A stretch of DNA of 64,000 bases. It comes from Solicoccozyma terricola (taxonomy: Eukaryota; Basidiomycota; Tremellomycetes; Filobasidiales; Piskurozymaceae). The notes under the pieces are model-generated. The model was not told the origin of the DNA, did no database searches, and saw only the letters and a list, made by a program, of their open reading frames with translations. The number at the start of each line of letters is the position of its first letter. Position 1 is the stretch's first letter. The position numbers were made by a program, and so were the translations under genes. The DNA lies in contig BCLD01000018.1 in assembly GCA_001600875.1 (NCBI GenBank), positions 1-64,000 of the forward strand. The letters are read 5' to 3'. Shown one piece after another: positions 11,114 to 23,176 of this stretch.

Positions 11114-11955
11114 ATGACTGACTCGCGCCAGCCCACACCCTTCACCAGCGCCAACCACTCCGTGGTTGTAAAGCGTCAGTCACTACGATTCCTACCTGAA
11201 CACGAGGTGGAGAACGGGGATGTACTCTCCTTGGAATGCGGGAAATACTTTATGGACTTGAGGGTGTCTGGTGACGGAAAGGAGATTGTTTGGAGCATGG
11301 CTGGAGTGCGACAAGTCCTCGATGGGTCTACTGAGGGTAAGTGACTAGGGCCACACCGCACCCGTCGTCTAACACGTCTCGCGTCACAGATCTCGCCAAG
11401 ATCCGTTTCCTAAATATCATCGATTCCTTGGCCCTCGGTGCATCACCACAACCCACCCTCAGCGGAGACTTTGTCAATCCCGAAGAAGCTTCCTCCCCTC
11501 TCAACACAACGACGCAGGACGACGTCACCCTCCGCAATATCGACAGCTCCCCCAGCCTCTACCTCGAAGAAGGAAAGATGCCAAACGCTGATTCGGATCA
11601 GCCTGACGTCTACGCGCCTTTCGAGGAAGTATGGCTTCGTCAACCGCTGCGTACGGGCTCGCATTGTATTCTGCTCGAGTCTGTGGGTGGCGATGGATTC
11701 GGTAAAGCATACACGGCTGTGGTGGATCGATGGGCATTGGGTCTCGAGGACACAGGGAGCGGTATCTACCGCGCCTGGAGGGATGACAAGGATATGAATG
11801 GCAAGTGGCAGGAGATATACAGCTTTGGAGGGGGTGATCTTCGGAAAACGATTCCTAAGCTGCCAGAAGTGCCGCCGAGTGAGTGGAAAGTTGGATCAGT
11901 TCAGAGTTTAGGCGGCAGGAACTGGGTTGTCAGAGTGTTGAACGTTGTAGAATGA
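11114..11955 (+). CDS. HRI1-family protein
   Basis: Two exons, 11114-11336 and 11390-11955, joined in phase 1 (STE|DLAKIR). The roughly 260-residue product resembles yeast Hri1, a two-beta-barrel protein that interacts with Hrr25 kinase and Sec72 and whose function is still poorly known. Matching blocks are APFEEVWLRQPL (compare FRELWQPVDP), VVDRWALGLED before an IYRAW stretch, and the C-terminal SLGGRNWVVRVL. The assignment is from remembered family sequence. No signal peptide or membrane helix; cytosolic. Confidence 0.7.
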
Positions 11956-12201
11956 TCATACGATGCGCGAAGCCAACAGACTATCTTTTTCTCGGCCGGT
12001 TAATTTTGATCGCCTGCGAATGTGACTTCACCGACTCGGCATCAGGGAATTTGTTGTGGACCGTGTCCCGACACCGATACCCAGTCTTTATACGACTACA
12101 CGCTGGTATCCCCGGATGCTTTCGAGGTTCGTCATGCGGTCGTTCACACGAGTACACCGTAACAGCCTCGATTCCGTGTGCGAAGGACGACGCCCTCCCT
12201 C

Positions 12202-13320
12202 TCACGGCCTCCGGACCCTCTCAAACACGACCTCTGGATCCCCTCTCTCCCCGCCCTCCTTCTTCCTCTTCTCCTCCTTCTTGTCCTGCCCCGGTCCAGT
12301 CCAAAATCCCCAGAGTCGCAACTGATCGCCTGCAAACTCGGCATATATCTTTTCATAGTACGTGACGAGGCCGTGATTGCGGTCGCCACACGGAGCGTGG
12401 TAGGATGCGTATGCGCCACACCAGGCGTCGAGTGCCTGCGCGGATGCAGCGGCGGGGGAGAGGACAATGTGTGATGCTGCAAAGAATCCTGGTCGTGGGA
12501 TGTACAGAGCGTAAGAGGCCGAAATGGGAGGCGGAGTGATATGCTCGGCGTTGTTTAGTTGCGAGAACATGACCTCGGCAGGCCCGGGAAGGGATCCAGA
12601 GGACTTTGTCGGACACACGACGATTTCGCCGTAGGACGGATGGCAGTAGGTGCCCAGGTAGGACTCAAGAGGGAGAGGTGGTTCAGAGTCCTTGATAGGG
12701 TCGTATTCTGAGGACGATGAGAGCCACTTGGCACGAGCCTCCCGCTGTCTGTAAACGGAGACACGCCGGCATCAGCATTCCGCCAAACCGAAGGGACAAC
12801 ATATGCACCTGGAATTCCAGTCAACGTGTTCGAGACCTAGCAGCTCTTCGACTGCGCGGTACGACACAATGTCTGCTACGGCATTACCCGTACTGCTCAA
12901 CCTCTGGTCAGCGGACAGCACTCGAATATCATGTCACACCACTCACCCATCGACATTAGTGAGCGCAACGACTCCTACGCCACCTCGCGAGCTCCACATG
13001 ACCTGAGACCCAAAACCAGGCATCTGGAGGGCTACGATTAGAACGTAATATGTGTGGTCACGATAACACATACCCCTCCGCCATGCTTGATCAGCTCGAC
13101 TCCCTGCACGTTATGCATCATGAATCCAAGGCCGTAAGTGGTCACCGAGGTCTCAGGGTATGGTGCCGATCCCTCGGTTATCGTGTGAGACGACGTGAGC
13201 TGCTTGACGGTAGAGGAGCTAAGAACGGGAGACTTGGTGACGGAAGATTCTTTATCGTCTTTAGACTCCGAGGCTTGTCGCTATGTGGGGAGGAGTAACT
13301 CGCCAGATCGGTATATGCAG

Positions 13321-13374
<54 letters not shown>

Positions 13375-14480
13375 CGCCTTACCCACCGTCTTGATCAACA
13401 GCTCAACCCATTTCAACATGTCCCTCGTGGAAGACACTATCCCTCCTGCTCCAGCGTCCAACTGCACATTCTCGAACGACAGATCGAACCCGAACGGAAC
13501 CTCTGTGGCTCCGCCTTGAGGCAAAGCGATGTGCGATGCGGACAACCGCTCAGAGATGTTCTGGGCATCCAGTAGCGGCGTGAACGTCGTCGATTCCATG
13601 CCAAGAGGTCGAAAAAAGTGCGACGACATGAAGGTGGTAAACGGCTGTTGGGAAAGACGTGATACAAGATGAGAGGCGGTGATATACATCAGGCTGATAT
13701 GATGCAGTCGGTCAGCGCGTCGAGTGTGTATGTGAGGCGAAGGGTGTCACAAACTTGTTGTACCTGTTGTAGAAAAGTCGTAAGCGAATAACTGATCTCC
13801 CCTCCCTCCCCGGAGGGGCACTTACTGCCATTCTGCTCTGAATTCCGCCGACATCTTTACACCAGACAGCCGTCCAACGACTTTTTCAGCAGTGTCACCG
13901 ATACTATATAAATGCTCGTGCCTGAAACATTTGCATCAGGCGATGCCAACAGAGATGCCAACAGGGATGCCAACGCAGACTCACCTCGGCAATCCCGTTC
14001 GATGGGTCAAGATGTCGATCAAATCCGCTTGCTCGCTGGCGAACGCATCTTGCAAGCCAAAGCCTGGCAGCAGCTTGTTCACCTTGTCGTCCCATGAAAT
14101 GTCACACGTATCAACAAAGTGACCAACGGCAGCGGCGGTGAACGCCTGTCGTGATCTTCAGTCAGCCTCCGAGCCGTCATTCCCCTCCTTGAAGCTTACC
14201 TTTGAATTGGAAGCAATGCAGGACAACGTCTGGCGAGTAGGATGTGAGCTTGCCGCCCCTGACGTTCCCTTGAACATCTTACATCCTCATCGACGTTTCT
14301 GCCTCTGCCAGCCGTTCCATAATTCCTGAATTCTACTCGTGTATCCTGTCCGGGCTCGCCAATCTTGATAATCCCTAGAGCTAGTCCAGGAACCTTCCAC
14401 TCCTCGAGTAACTGGAGAGCAAATTCGTCAAACGAAGGTTGGAGGAGGGGGCGAGTCGATGGTGGCTGCAAGGAGGCCAT
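12202..14480 (-). CDS. Serine beta-lactamase / class C-like hydrolase
   Basis: A penicillin-binding-protein-fold serine hydrolase of the fungal beta-lactamase-like group (esterase or D-amino-peptidase type; substrate unknown). Exons read on the minus strand: 14480-14283, 14229-14200, 14145-13985, 13921-13826, a proposed 9-nt exon 13763-13755, 13693 to about 13389, and further exons to the stop at 12202. The three family motifs are visible: SxxK as CIASNSK (exon 2/3 border), YxN as QYNN (built by the 9-nt exon) and a late H-G-G in IKHGGG (about + 13080). The N terminus MASLQPPSTRPLLQPSFDEF has no signal peptide. A C-terminal extra domain follows after about 12820. The intron after GIVSSTRDMLKWVELLIKTV contains a 51-base poly-C tract. 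Confidence 0.85.
13321..13371. repeat. 51-base poly-C homopolymer in an intron
   Basis: Uninterrupted C run on the plus strand (poly-G in the transcript) just downstream of a splice donor of the beta-lactamase-like gene. Its length may be an assembly estimate. Confidence 0.9.
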
Positions 14481-15169
14481 GGTATATGCACGAGGTCGGG
14501 GAGAGCACAACGAACGTGTCCAGCACCGTTTATAAAGCCATGGCAGTCAACATCATGCTGCGGAGATGAAACCGGTTGACGAGGACGGTTGACGAGGACT
14601 GTGGACAAGGACGGGGTTGACGAGGCGGCTTCGGCTGGACTTCGGTAAACACCTGGGGAGCACACTTGGAGCGATTACTCTCTATATTGGGGTATCGTCA
14701 TGTCCCGGCTGGAGGGTGACCATCTTGCTGCGACAGCGTTCCGGGAGACACGCAACGGCCATCGTAATTTCCTCGTGACATGCCTCTGCTACGTAGGCGT
14801 TCTGGTGTTTTCAAGTCCCTGATCGGGTGGCTACACTTGTCCTCAAACATTCGAAACATCGAGTCCCACACGCTGTACAACCCCAGAAGCTGCCCATTTT
14901 GATAGATGAAGCGTATTCACGATCAACTCGTCGCCTGTCTCACATAGCATAGACCGATCGACACCAGGCGGCCAATCGATCGGCTCCCGTCAAGGCCTGG
15001 ACTGATATGTTTGCATCCTGTCCGACACGTTGTGAGGTGTGAAAGAACCGTGGCAAGTAGGCGTCTCGGAACCATGCGGATTCTGAAGAAGACCCCTCTG
15101 CTGCTATCGAGATTGTTCAACCCTCAAGGTCACTGCCCGTCTAATCATCGAGTCACAACACACCGAACA
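14481..15169. other. Divergent intergenic region
   Basis: About 690 bp between the beta-lactamase-like gene (minus) and the BRI3-like gene (plus). It must hold both promoters. Short direct repeats of a GTTGACGAGGA type occur around 14575-14625. No other gene is seen. Confidence 0.4.
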
Positions 15170-15585
15170 ATGGCTGAGCCTGCGTGGACCTCGCAACCGG
15201 TCACTAGTCCTCCAAAGGCATACGTTACAGGACCCCAAGGATCCTTACTGCCGGTATACAGCACACCACCGCCCAATACTGTGCTTGTTCCACCTTTAGG
15301 CACAGGCATTACATACGTGACCTGCGATCACGGTGAGCATGCCGAGTGGCTCCTAGTCGTAGCTCGATCTAATCCATCCCCTCAGGTCAAGGCGCCGATT
15401 ATGACAATGTCTGCACGTTCTGTGGCATACTAGTCAGTGTCTTTCTCTTCCCTTGCGGCATTCTCTGCGGTCTGGCAATGATGGAAAAAAGATGCAGGCG
15501 ATGTGAGTCTGGGAGATCCCCGAGACGCCAGGGAAATTAAACTCACCATCTTCCTGCTATTTCAGGCGGTCAACTCTTGCTCTGA
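15170..15585 (+). CDS. BRI3-like (brain protein I3 homologue) small membrane protein
   Basis: Three exons, 15170-15332, 15386-15502 and 15566-15585, give about 99 residues. The Pro-rich N terminus (VYSTPPPNTVLVPPLG) leads to VCTFCGILVSVFLFPCGILC, one hydrophobic hairpin or helix, then KRCRRCGQLLL at the end. This Pro-rich/TFxGI...FPxGxxC...KRCxxCG layout matches the BRI3/I3 family of small lysosome/vacuole-associated proteins. The last splice (CGA T|GC GGT) restores the final CxxCG motif, supporting the model; reading through instead ends in a Ser/Arg tail with a stop at about 15540. Function in fungi is unknown. Confidence 0.7.
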
Positions 15586-16374
15586 GCGCGTTCAAGATTA
15601 GAATGACAAGTGTTGGGGATGACGGCTGGAGCTTGTACGTAGTCCCATCAGCCCTTCAATCCACGAGAGGCTGCCTGATACCAGTGTACGATCTACCGCC
15701 AAGCAAAGCGTTTGTTGTATCGAATGTACTTTTCTAGCGACGACGGCGGTATATTAGATTCTTTATCATCGCCGCTGACCTGGCAGCCAAGGCTCAGAGG
15801 AATGGGATGCCAACGGCGACTGGTCTAGTGATGAGATGTGACCTACTGATGGTAGGGAAAGGTGTCTGAAAGTTGCCAACTCCCCGCAAAAATTACAAAG
15901 CAGGCGCTCAAGTTTTCCAGGGATCGTGGACAACACCTGACATGGCTCGGTTGGGTTGGCGATGGACAGCGATGGCCGAGGAACAAGGAGGTCCCAGGCT
16001 AGTATAGATTTCTAGGGTACTGTGCAATGTGGATCCGCGCATTCCCACGACAAATGTGACGGCGTGGTGGCTGACGACGTCCTGAATGAGGATTGGTCTT
16101 GCGATCGGATCTATGAATCCGAACCTCGGCCTCATGAGCATCCACCGATTGCCCAGGCAGCCGTGAAGACGCCTTGGATAACCTCGCACATATTTGGTAT
16201 CTTGATTAACACATTCTCATATTACAATCATCATTCAAAAAAAATTAAAAAAGGGGGGGTTGGGTATAGGAACAAGATCTTCGCCGTTGTGGCGAATTAG
16301 AGCGACCGAGTATGCATGTCCAGCAATGCTGCCGTCGAATCTGTTCGAGCGACTCAGTGAGCACGGTCGGTCGC
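15586..16374. other. Intergenic, nothing recognised
   Basis: About 790 bp between the tail-to-tail BRI3-like and aquaporin genes. No conserved frame, RNA gene or repeat was seen. Confidence 0.4.
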
Positions 16375-18047
16375 TTAAATACCGGCTGGGCCCTTGGGTC
16401 GTGCTCCCTTGGACAACTTCCACCCACGGCCTTTCCACTTTCCAAAAGGCTGGTTGAGGGGCGATTCGCCACCGAAAAAGATGAAGAGGCTGGAAGGCAA
16501 GGCGTCAGGAACCGATAACAACAAAATACCCTCCCCCACTTACTCGTAGATGAAGGCTCCAAAGAGACCGCCCGTAAAATCAGCGGTGATGACACCCGAG
16601 ATCCACCACCAGTGTTTGTAGGTCCAGATGTCGGCAGACGATCCATATCCAACGAAAGACAAGGCGATTCGAGGTCCAAGGTCTCGAGCGGGGTTGATCG
16701 CGAAAGCGGTGAGCCATCCCCAAGTGATCGTGATGCCTGTAAAGAATAGGAACAGCGCGATGGGGACCAAGCCTGGAGCGGGAGGGTTGCTACGTGGATG
16801 AAGAAGGGATGAGCAGTTGTCCAGAAGCGAATTCCTTCCCTGGACTCACTTGTTCTTGTCCGAAATGGCCATGACGAATCCACAGAGCATGGCGGTGCCC
16901 ACGAATTCACTGTACCAGGCGTTGGCGAAACCGATGAAAGTGACCTGCAAGAAATGGCTTCAACCCAGTGGGAACGATAATATCCACCTCGGGACCTACT
17001 GGATAGGTAACAAAGATTGACGCTGTCTTGGATGTCTTTCCAGGATCGACGATGTGCATAGCAGTTTGATAATTGCTGAAGGACCGCGCTCGCAATCAGC
17101 CTCTGGCACGATCCTCCAACACCTTGACAACTGACCCATAGACGATCAACGTCGCGACTATCGCACCCCAGAGCTGAGCAGTCATGTATCCGGGAACCTT
17201 GCGCCAAGGAAAGCCACGAAAGACTGCTTGAGAGAGGGTGATGGCGGGGTTGAGGTGAGCGCCTGAAATCCCACCGGAAAACCAAACACCGAGAGCGATA
17301 CCCGCTCCCCATCCAAGGGCTGTAGAAGAGAGGTATCTGGTCAGATAACCTGGGACATAAGGCAGTACCTCTGCTCACTTACCATTCGCTAATGGTAGTC
17401 AAAGATGTACATCGGCAGAGTCATCACCGGGGTCAGAGCGGCCGAAAATTATGACAGAACATCATGGCTCACCAGCTGGATCCGATTTCGGACTAGTCAC
17501 CAGCAAAGCATTTGTACCCAGAACTAATTGAGCGCCAGCGGCATAAGCGAAAATCAAGAAGATCATGGTCCCCTGTTGAATTTTGCAATATCAGCACGAC
17601 CAGGCGTGCGGCGAAGACACTGGAACTCACGAGGAACTCGGCGAAATACTCCTTTGCCCAGAACTTAACTTGCGTCAATGGATTGGGAAAGGTGGGTTTC
17701 GATCCAGGTGGAAGATTGTCATCGCGGGCATAAGCTGTCGAATCGATCAGTTCACGATGTTCGTCTTCCGTGCGTGGGCTGCCCATCTCCATCTCCGTGA
17801 GGGTCCTGTGCTCGTTGATACCGTTTGTACCAGTGTATCCGTCCGTGCCATGGGAGTCGTTGCGGCCCCCCTTGCCGATATTCCCACTGACGCCATTCAA
17901 GCCAATGTTACCATTGTGGCCATCCACGCCGTCTGTGACATTGGTCACATCGGTAGGGTTGTATCCAGGAGTGCCATCGCGGACTTTCTCATTTAAATTG
18001 GGCGGACGGGCGAGGACGACCGGGCCAGGAGGATCAACGTTGGACAT
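16375..18047 (-). CDS. Aquaglyceroporin (MIP family)
   Basis: A channel for water and glycerol in the plasma membrane. Exons recognised on the minus strand include 18047 to about 17632, a GTMIFLIFAYAAG exon near 17580-17473, a proposed 6-nt exon 17388-17383, a GWGAGIALGVWFSGGISGAH exon (about 17321-17140), about 17087-17010, 16944-16850, 16789-16544 and 16489-16375. Both pore motifs are present: HLNPAITL in the first half and INPARDLGPRI in the second. The Asp after the second NPAR is the glycerol-facilitator mark. The last splice gives YDLFIFFGGESPLNQPFGKW, a typical C terminus. The N-terminal cytosolic arm of about 130 residues carries N/G-rich short repeats (DGHNGNIGLNGVSGNIG). Confidence 0.9.
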
Positions 18048-20020
18048 GATGTGGATAGCTTGAGCGTGTTCTGAGGTCTGCAAATGAGGTGGACGATCAG
18101 CCCCAGACCAAACTTGGGCAAGCGCGGATGAATGAAAGATGGATATCCTGCCTTCACGTCTACCCATACATCGGCCGGAACTCACAGAGTATGCTGTGGA
18201 AAAGGTGGGAAAGGTCCTTGTTTGAATGTTGTGGGCAAGATTCACTTGAACTATGTGGCAGGAAGTCTGTAGCGTATTTTTATTATACTCAAACCCATTC
18301 TATTCAGCCGATACCCTTGAAACCGCAGTGTCTCATGTGATCGGTACATGTAATCATCGATGTATCCGAAGATGGCTTCCTTGCATCAATAGGTACATGA
18401 CTGATTCTTGGTTCCGTATATACATGATTTATACAGCTCCCCGCACTCCGGACGTTGCCATCGAAACTCACGCAGATGGTGTGCGACGGGAGGATTTTGG
18501 ATTTTGGATCCTATATGGTGGCGGTGGCGAATAGATCTCGACCGCCGGTGAGACCGTAAGCTGTGTCAGTTTGGGAGAAAACTCGTGCCGAGGGAGCTAT
18601 CCAGGTGATAAGGAGCGTGGTTAGACTCAATGCTGAGTTCTAGTTGTCGAGCATACAAGCTAGCTAACATTTCAACCCGTGTGGAGTTTTCTCTGGGCGG
18701 GAGGGGGAATTTCATGACGGAAACAACGCTCTCCTCGGTTGATCCATCCGACATTTGATATGATATAGCCAGTCATCCTATCCTAGACATACTCGAACAT
18801 CTTACAAGGGTCAGGTCCGATCTGCGAATCAAACATCAAGGTACGCGGCACGCCATCCCCGATGGAAGAGGAAAAGTGCCAATCCCATCAGCGAAATAGT
18901 CTGCACAGTGTTCACAGCCTTCCCTATCGCGAGCCCACCTCGAAGCTGAAGCGTACAGATAGACCCATCATCCCCACAAGAGGTCACTAGGCATACGCAA
19001 TCTGAACACCTCCCTCCTCGCAGTCATCAACTGGAATTTGGGTACCGTCGGCGTTAGGAAGGAATTGTTGACAGTGTTCAAGATACCGGCCGAGGCGTTA
19101 TTATTTTGTGTGTGCGAAACAAGGAGAGTTCAAACTTCTTTTTTGAGTTGTGGGGTGTATGACCTGTTCCCTCTAGTATGTTAGAGGCTGGGTGCTGCGG
19201 GCGGACAGGTCATTGAAGGTGGCCGGGGTGGCAAACCTGAATACGATGTGATGATTGTTACTGTGGTGTAACAAGCCTCGAATCGAGTAGAAGTGCGGCA
19301 GTTGCTGCTTCTTCAGTCTGTCCTTGCTCTTTCCGCCCATATATCTCTGCCTATTATGCCATAGACATAGACACATGGACATCAGATGACGCGGCGGAAT
19401 TTCCTCATGTGACGATCCTTCCACCTAGAGCTATCTCGGACTGCCATCTCGCTGCCATCAACGCTCGCCCGTTAATCGCGCGCACGGCACCCTCACCATT
19501 GTCTGTCAGCGATTGTCGCTACTGACCTCCCCTCTCGACGTCGATGGGTTGTCCGAATCCCCGCGCTTCCATAGCCACCTGTAGAGACTGCATTCTGATC
19601 GTCACAATGTACAGGAGAACTCAACAGAGTGCGGGTGTTGAATGCGTGGTGGGTTGCACCCTGCACTTCCGCAGGCACGACTAAGTTACATCCCCTATCG
19701 CTGATACATCATTCAGTGGACCAGAAACGGACCATCACATACCGAAGACTTGAGATGCCTTTTGTTTGCCAGTGTCGCTGAATGTGGATCTTCGCAGAGG
19801 CTTCCTTCCCGCTCAGAGCGAAGCTTTGTTAGATGAACCATGAAATAGATAAAATTCCCACGAAAATCAGGAATATGAAAAGGACATGAAGACGGACGTT
19901 TCGTCTATCGAGGTCGCACTAATGTGCCCTGACCCGTTTTTAGACCGCTCGAGGCGCTTCTCCCGCTCGCCAACCCTAACCACGCATACTCTCGGCCAAC
20001 CTTCCCTGCTCCAACCCCCC
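18048..20020. other. Intergenic, no gene recognised
   Basis: Almost 2 kb upstream of the aquaporin start and downstream of the SmG stop. The small frames present have no conserved features, and no tRNA or repeat was recognised. A short non-coding RNA or a long aquaporin promoter cannot be excluded. Confidence 0.4.
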
Positions 20021-20710
20021 CTAACCTCGTCCCTGATATCCACCAGGTCCTGGACCTGCTCCGGGAGCACCAGCTGGTGGGCCTCGTTCTTGCCATACTT
20101 TTGCCGAGTCGACGAGTTCAAGGGATGATACCGAGTTTCCTCGAATGACCTTCGGGGTGAGGGTGATGATGACGGGGTAATGTCGAGGTGACGGAGAGGA
20201 GGGGATGGAGAGGTATGGTGTTTATGGTGTCAGCATCTATAACTTGTACAGCCTCTTCTCAATTTGTCCGAATCCACGGCAGGTGGCGGTCCCCAGTTCA
20301 CAACCGTCCGCCCGACCTCACTGGCTTTCCGTGTGGCGGCGTCCCATTGACTCTCCCTCACCAACATGACCTCGATCTGATTCCCCGAACCCCTTCCCAC
20401 AAACTCACTGTTGTCCCAATCGGCTTCCTTTCACCTGCACCCATCTCCTCGAAGGCCTGCTCCACTACCAAGTTCAAGAACATGTCGAATCCACGGAGAA
20501 CGCCGGAAACTTGGCGGCCTGCATTGAGGTGGATGAAGACTCTCCGATCCATGTACTGTGAGGTGAGGACAAGTGCGGTAGGTTTCCAGTAAGAGATCAG
20601 AAAGGGAAAAGGGGAAAAGGAAGAAAAAAAAAAGAATCAGCAAACGTCGCACTGATCGACCGTCGCCGCTCACGCACCTTTTTCAATTCGGGTTGAGATA
20701 CCCTAGACAT
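20021..20710 (-). CDS. SMX2: Small nuclear ribonucleoprotein SmG
   Basis: Core Sm-ring subunit of the spliceosomal snRNPs. Exons on the minus strand: 20710-20678 (MSRVSQPELKK), 20555-20409 and 20149-20021. Sm1 motif is MDRRVFIHLNAGRQVSGVLR followed by GFDMFLNLVV; Sm2 is IRGNSV in the last exon. The second intron is long for this genome (about 259 nt). The protein is longer than usual SmG: after SLELVDSAKVWQ a Gly/Pro-rich tail (GPPAGAPGAGPGPGGYQGRG) is added. The gene is divergent from the nucleoporin gene and shares a roughly 250-bp promoter. Confidence 0.92.
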
Positions 20711-20956
20711 CTTGCGAGAGGCTCCGGGACGATTAACGAGTCTCTACAAGGGTGTGTGGTGTGGGTCGTTGTTGATGTCGATGTCGTTGTCGCCGTCGTC
20801 GCCGTTGACGGGGTCATGCTTTCGAGTTGAACACGCCGAGGCGTCAAAATAAACATTCAACCGGAAAAAAATGATTTCGAAAATATTCGATAGATGACAT
20901 CGAAGAAGTGAGCATGTCGACGTTTGGTTCTGCTGGCCAACACTCTCACAACTACC

Positions 20957-22690
20957 ATGTTCGGAGCAAAACCAGCCAATCCCTTCGGTGCTGCCGCCGC
21001 GCCGTTTGGCCAGCCAGCTGCCACCACGTCCGCACCTTCGGCGACGTTCAGTTTCGGTGCACCGACCACACAACCAGCAGCTGGTGCGACCGGAGGTGGG
21101 TTATTCTCCTCTGCACAAGCTGCACCCAATCCGTTCGGTTCGACCAGCGCTCCGTTTCCCGGCCAGGCGGGAGGGATTTTCGGTGGAACCACTAGCCAAC
21201 AGCAACCTCCGGCATTTGGTAGCACGTCGACTCAACCACAGCCAGCTGCCGGCGGTTTCAGTTTCGGTGGTCCATCAACCACTTTCGGAGGTGGCTTGGG
21301 TGCGCCACAGCCGCAGCAACCAACGCAATCCGCAACGGGTGGCAGTCTCTTTGGTGGATTTGGCGCTCAGCAATCCCAGAACACCGGCGGCCTCTTTGCA
21401 TCTACATCCACCAACCCATTCGGCGCTCAACCACAGCAGCAGCAGCAGCAGCAGCCAAACAATGACATTGTCTACCTGAACGGACAACAGGGACGCCTTG
21501 GACTGAATAGCATATGGGTGCCCGAGGGACCGTTGACGAGAAGATGCATACCCAAAGATGAGATGTTCAAATTCACGAGCGAGAATGATCCGCAGTTGGC
21601 AACGATGTTACGGGAGATGGAGTGAGTGGTGTAGGTCCCTCGACCTGGTTGCTCATTGATGTATTAAACCCCTACCACCGTCACCACAGAGCCGAGCTCG
21701 TTCGCCAGAAGCAGACCTTTGACGATATCAATTCCGGGACGCTGGCAAACGACGTATTTATGACCGGACGACAGACGGAGGGATTGCACTCGGTGGGTGT
21801 GCAGTTCGGCGTGCTCTGCCGGGCTACTTCGTATAACCCCATACCCCTTCCACTCCATGCAGGGCTTCCTGACCTTTAAAAACGCCTTCAAAGACCTCGA
21901 AACACGAACGACCAAGCTTCAAGCGGACGTCGGTGACATACAAAGCGATTTCGATAAAGCAGCAGCGGTGCTTCAGTGGCAGATCTCGCATCCGGAAGAT
22001 ACCAAGGGGTTCGAGGTGGTGAGGAGCTATCCAGCGGAGTGAGTAGGGAGGAAGGCGGGTTCGGGTATGTGCCCCAGGGCCTGACCTGTATGGCCCCACA
22101 GATTCTTCATCAACGTCGCAAAGGATTGCAGGGAGAGAGCGGAGGGGTATAGGAAGACGTTGGACGTGAGTGTACGGCGGCGATGGTGGAGTCGGTTGGA
22201 CGCTAATGAGCTGATTGTCTTTTCTTAAACACTTGCTCTCCAGCAAATCGAACGCCAATTACAATCCCTTTGGAATAATCAGAGTCTGCCGTCCGCGCAG
22301 GGTGAGAGGTTTTGGTGCCTTGCCTTGTGCTTACTGGGCCCACTAACCACCCACCGCCACCCACCGCCACCTCCCGCAGCCATCTCACAATCCATGTCGA
22401 ACAATCAAGATCTGATCATGGCTCTCGCCGCTCAAGTCGCGGAGATCGACGAGCGTGTCAAGCAGCTGGTGGATTTGTACAGGTGAGTGATGGAGTCCCT
22501 CTCTCCACGTCGTCAGCATCATCCTAACCCTACCCGTCCCCCCGATAGACAACGATATCGAGAAAAGTATCACACGATCGTCGACCCGATCAACGAGCGT
22601 CGTAGAATCGACGGTATCCCGGCAAAGGGCTATAGTGGGGATCGGGATGATGGGGTGCTCGCGTCGATGGCTGGGATGGGATTCAGATGA
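20957..22690 (+). CDS. FG-repeat nucleoporin of the central channel (Nup49/Nup58-like)
   Basis: A nuclear pore protein. The N-terminal half (to about residue 165) is FG-rich (NPFGA, FSFGG, GSLFGGFG) and binds transport receptors. After a short poly-Q comes a conserved segment (GLNSIWVPEGPLTRRCIPKD), then coiled-coil blocks: ELVRQKQTFDDINSGTLAND, GFLTFKNAFKDLETRTTKLQ, and a C-terminal DLIMALAAQVAEIDERVKQL. About seven exons, split at 21624, near 21800, 22038, 22164, 22300 and 22482, all in frame. Start at 20957 (MFGAKPANPFG) fits FG-Nups; an upstream in-frame start at 20924 is less likely. The order FG domain then three coiled coils fits Nsp1-complex partners. Nup49/58 is preferred, Nup54/57 not excluded. 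Confidence 0.8.
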
Positions 22691-23077
22691 GGGTGGATGG
22701 GGGAGTGATGCTTGTAAAACCATATTACGATGATCATACGATGGCTGCGATGAACGGGTTTTGGCACAAATTCCAAGCGCGCGCCCACCTGGCAATCGCA
22801 GAACATCTCAGAGCCTAGAAACGGCTGTAAAGAGCTTAGAAAAGGCTAAAAAAGGAAGGAATTCTCGTCTTGCCATTACGTGGATCGAATTGGCCGGTAC
22901 TGCTTGTCATTCTATCATCCCGAGTAGTAGTAGACATATGGTGAATGGGTAGGGTCAGAGTCACGCTGGTGGTCATGAGTGGCGGACGAGTGGCGGCAAA
23001 GACCACCGTGAGAAGCCTTTCTGGTCACAATGCACGCGCCCGACATATTTGACCTAGGGTTCCCCCAAATATCAACA

Positions 23078-23176
23078 TCTCTCTTAGCTCAGTGGTAGAG
23101 CGCGGAGCTAGTACGGAGACAGCATTATAGCAGTCACGTGACTCCGAGGCCATTTGTTCAAATCAGATAGGGAGAA
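23078..23176 (+). tRNA. tRNA-Thr (anticodon AGT) with an intron
   Basis: The sequence folds as a cloverleaf: acceptor TCTCTCT/AGGGAGA (one G-U), D arm GCTC-AGTGGTA-GAGC, anticodon stem CGGAG/CTCCG, variable AGGCC, T arm ATTTG-TTCAAAT-CAGAT and discriminator A. With the eukaryotic intron site after position 37, the loop reads C-T-AGT-A, then an intron of about 27 nt, then A. A T run (23179-23184) follows as a Pol III terminator. The 1-72 pair is T-A, uncommon for tRNA-Thr, so identity is less certain than the tRNA call. Confidence 0.7.
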
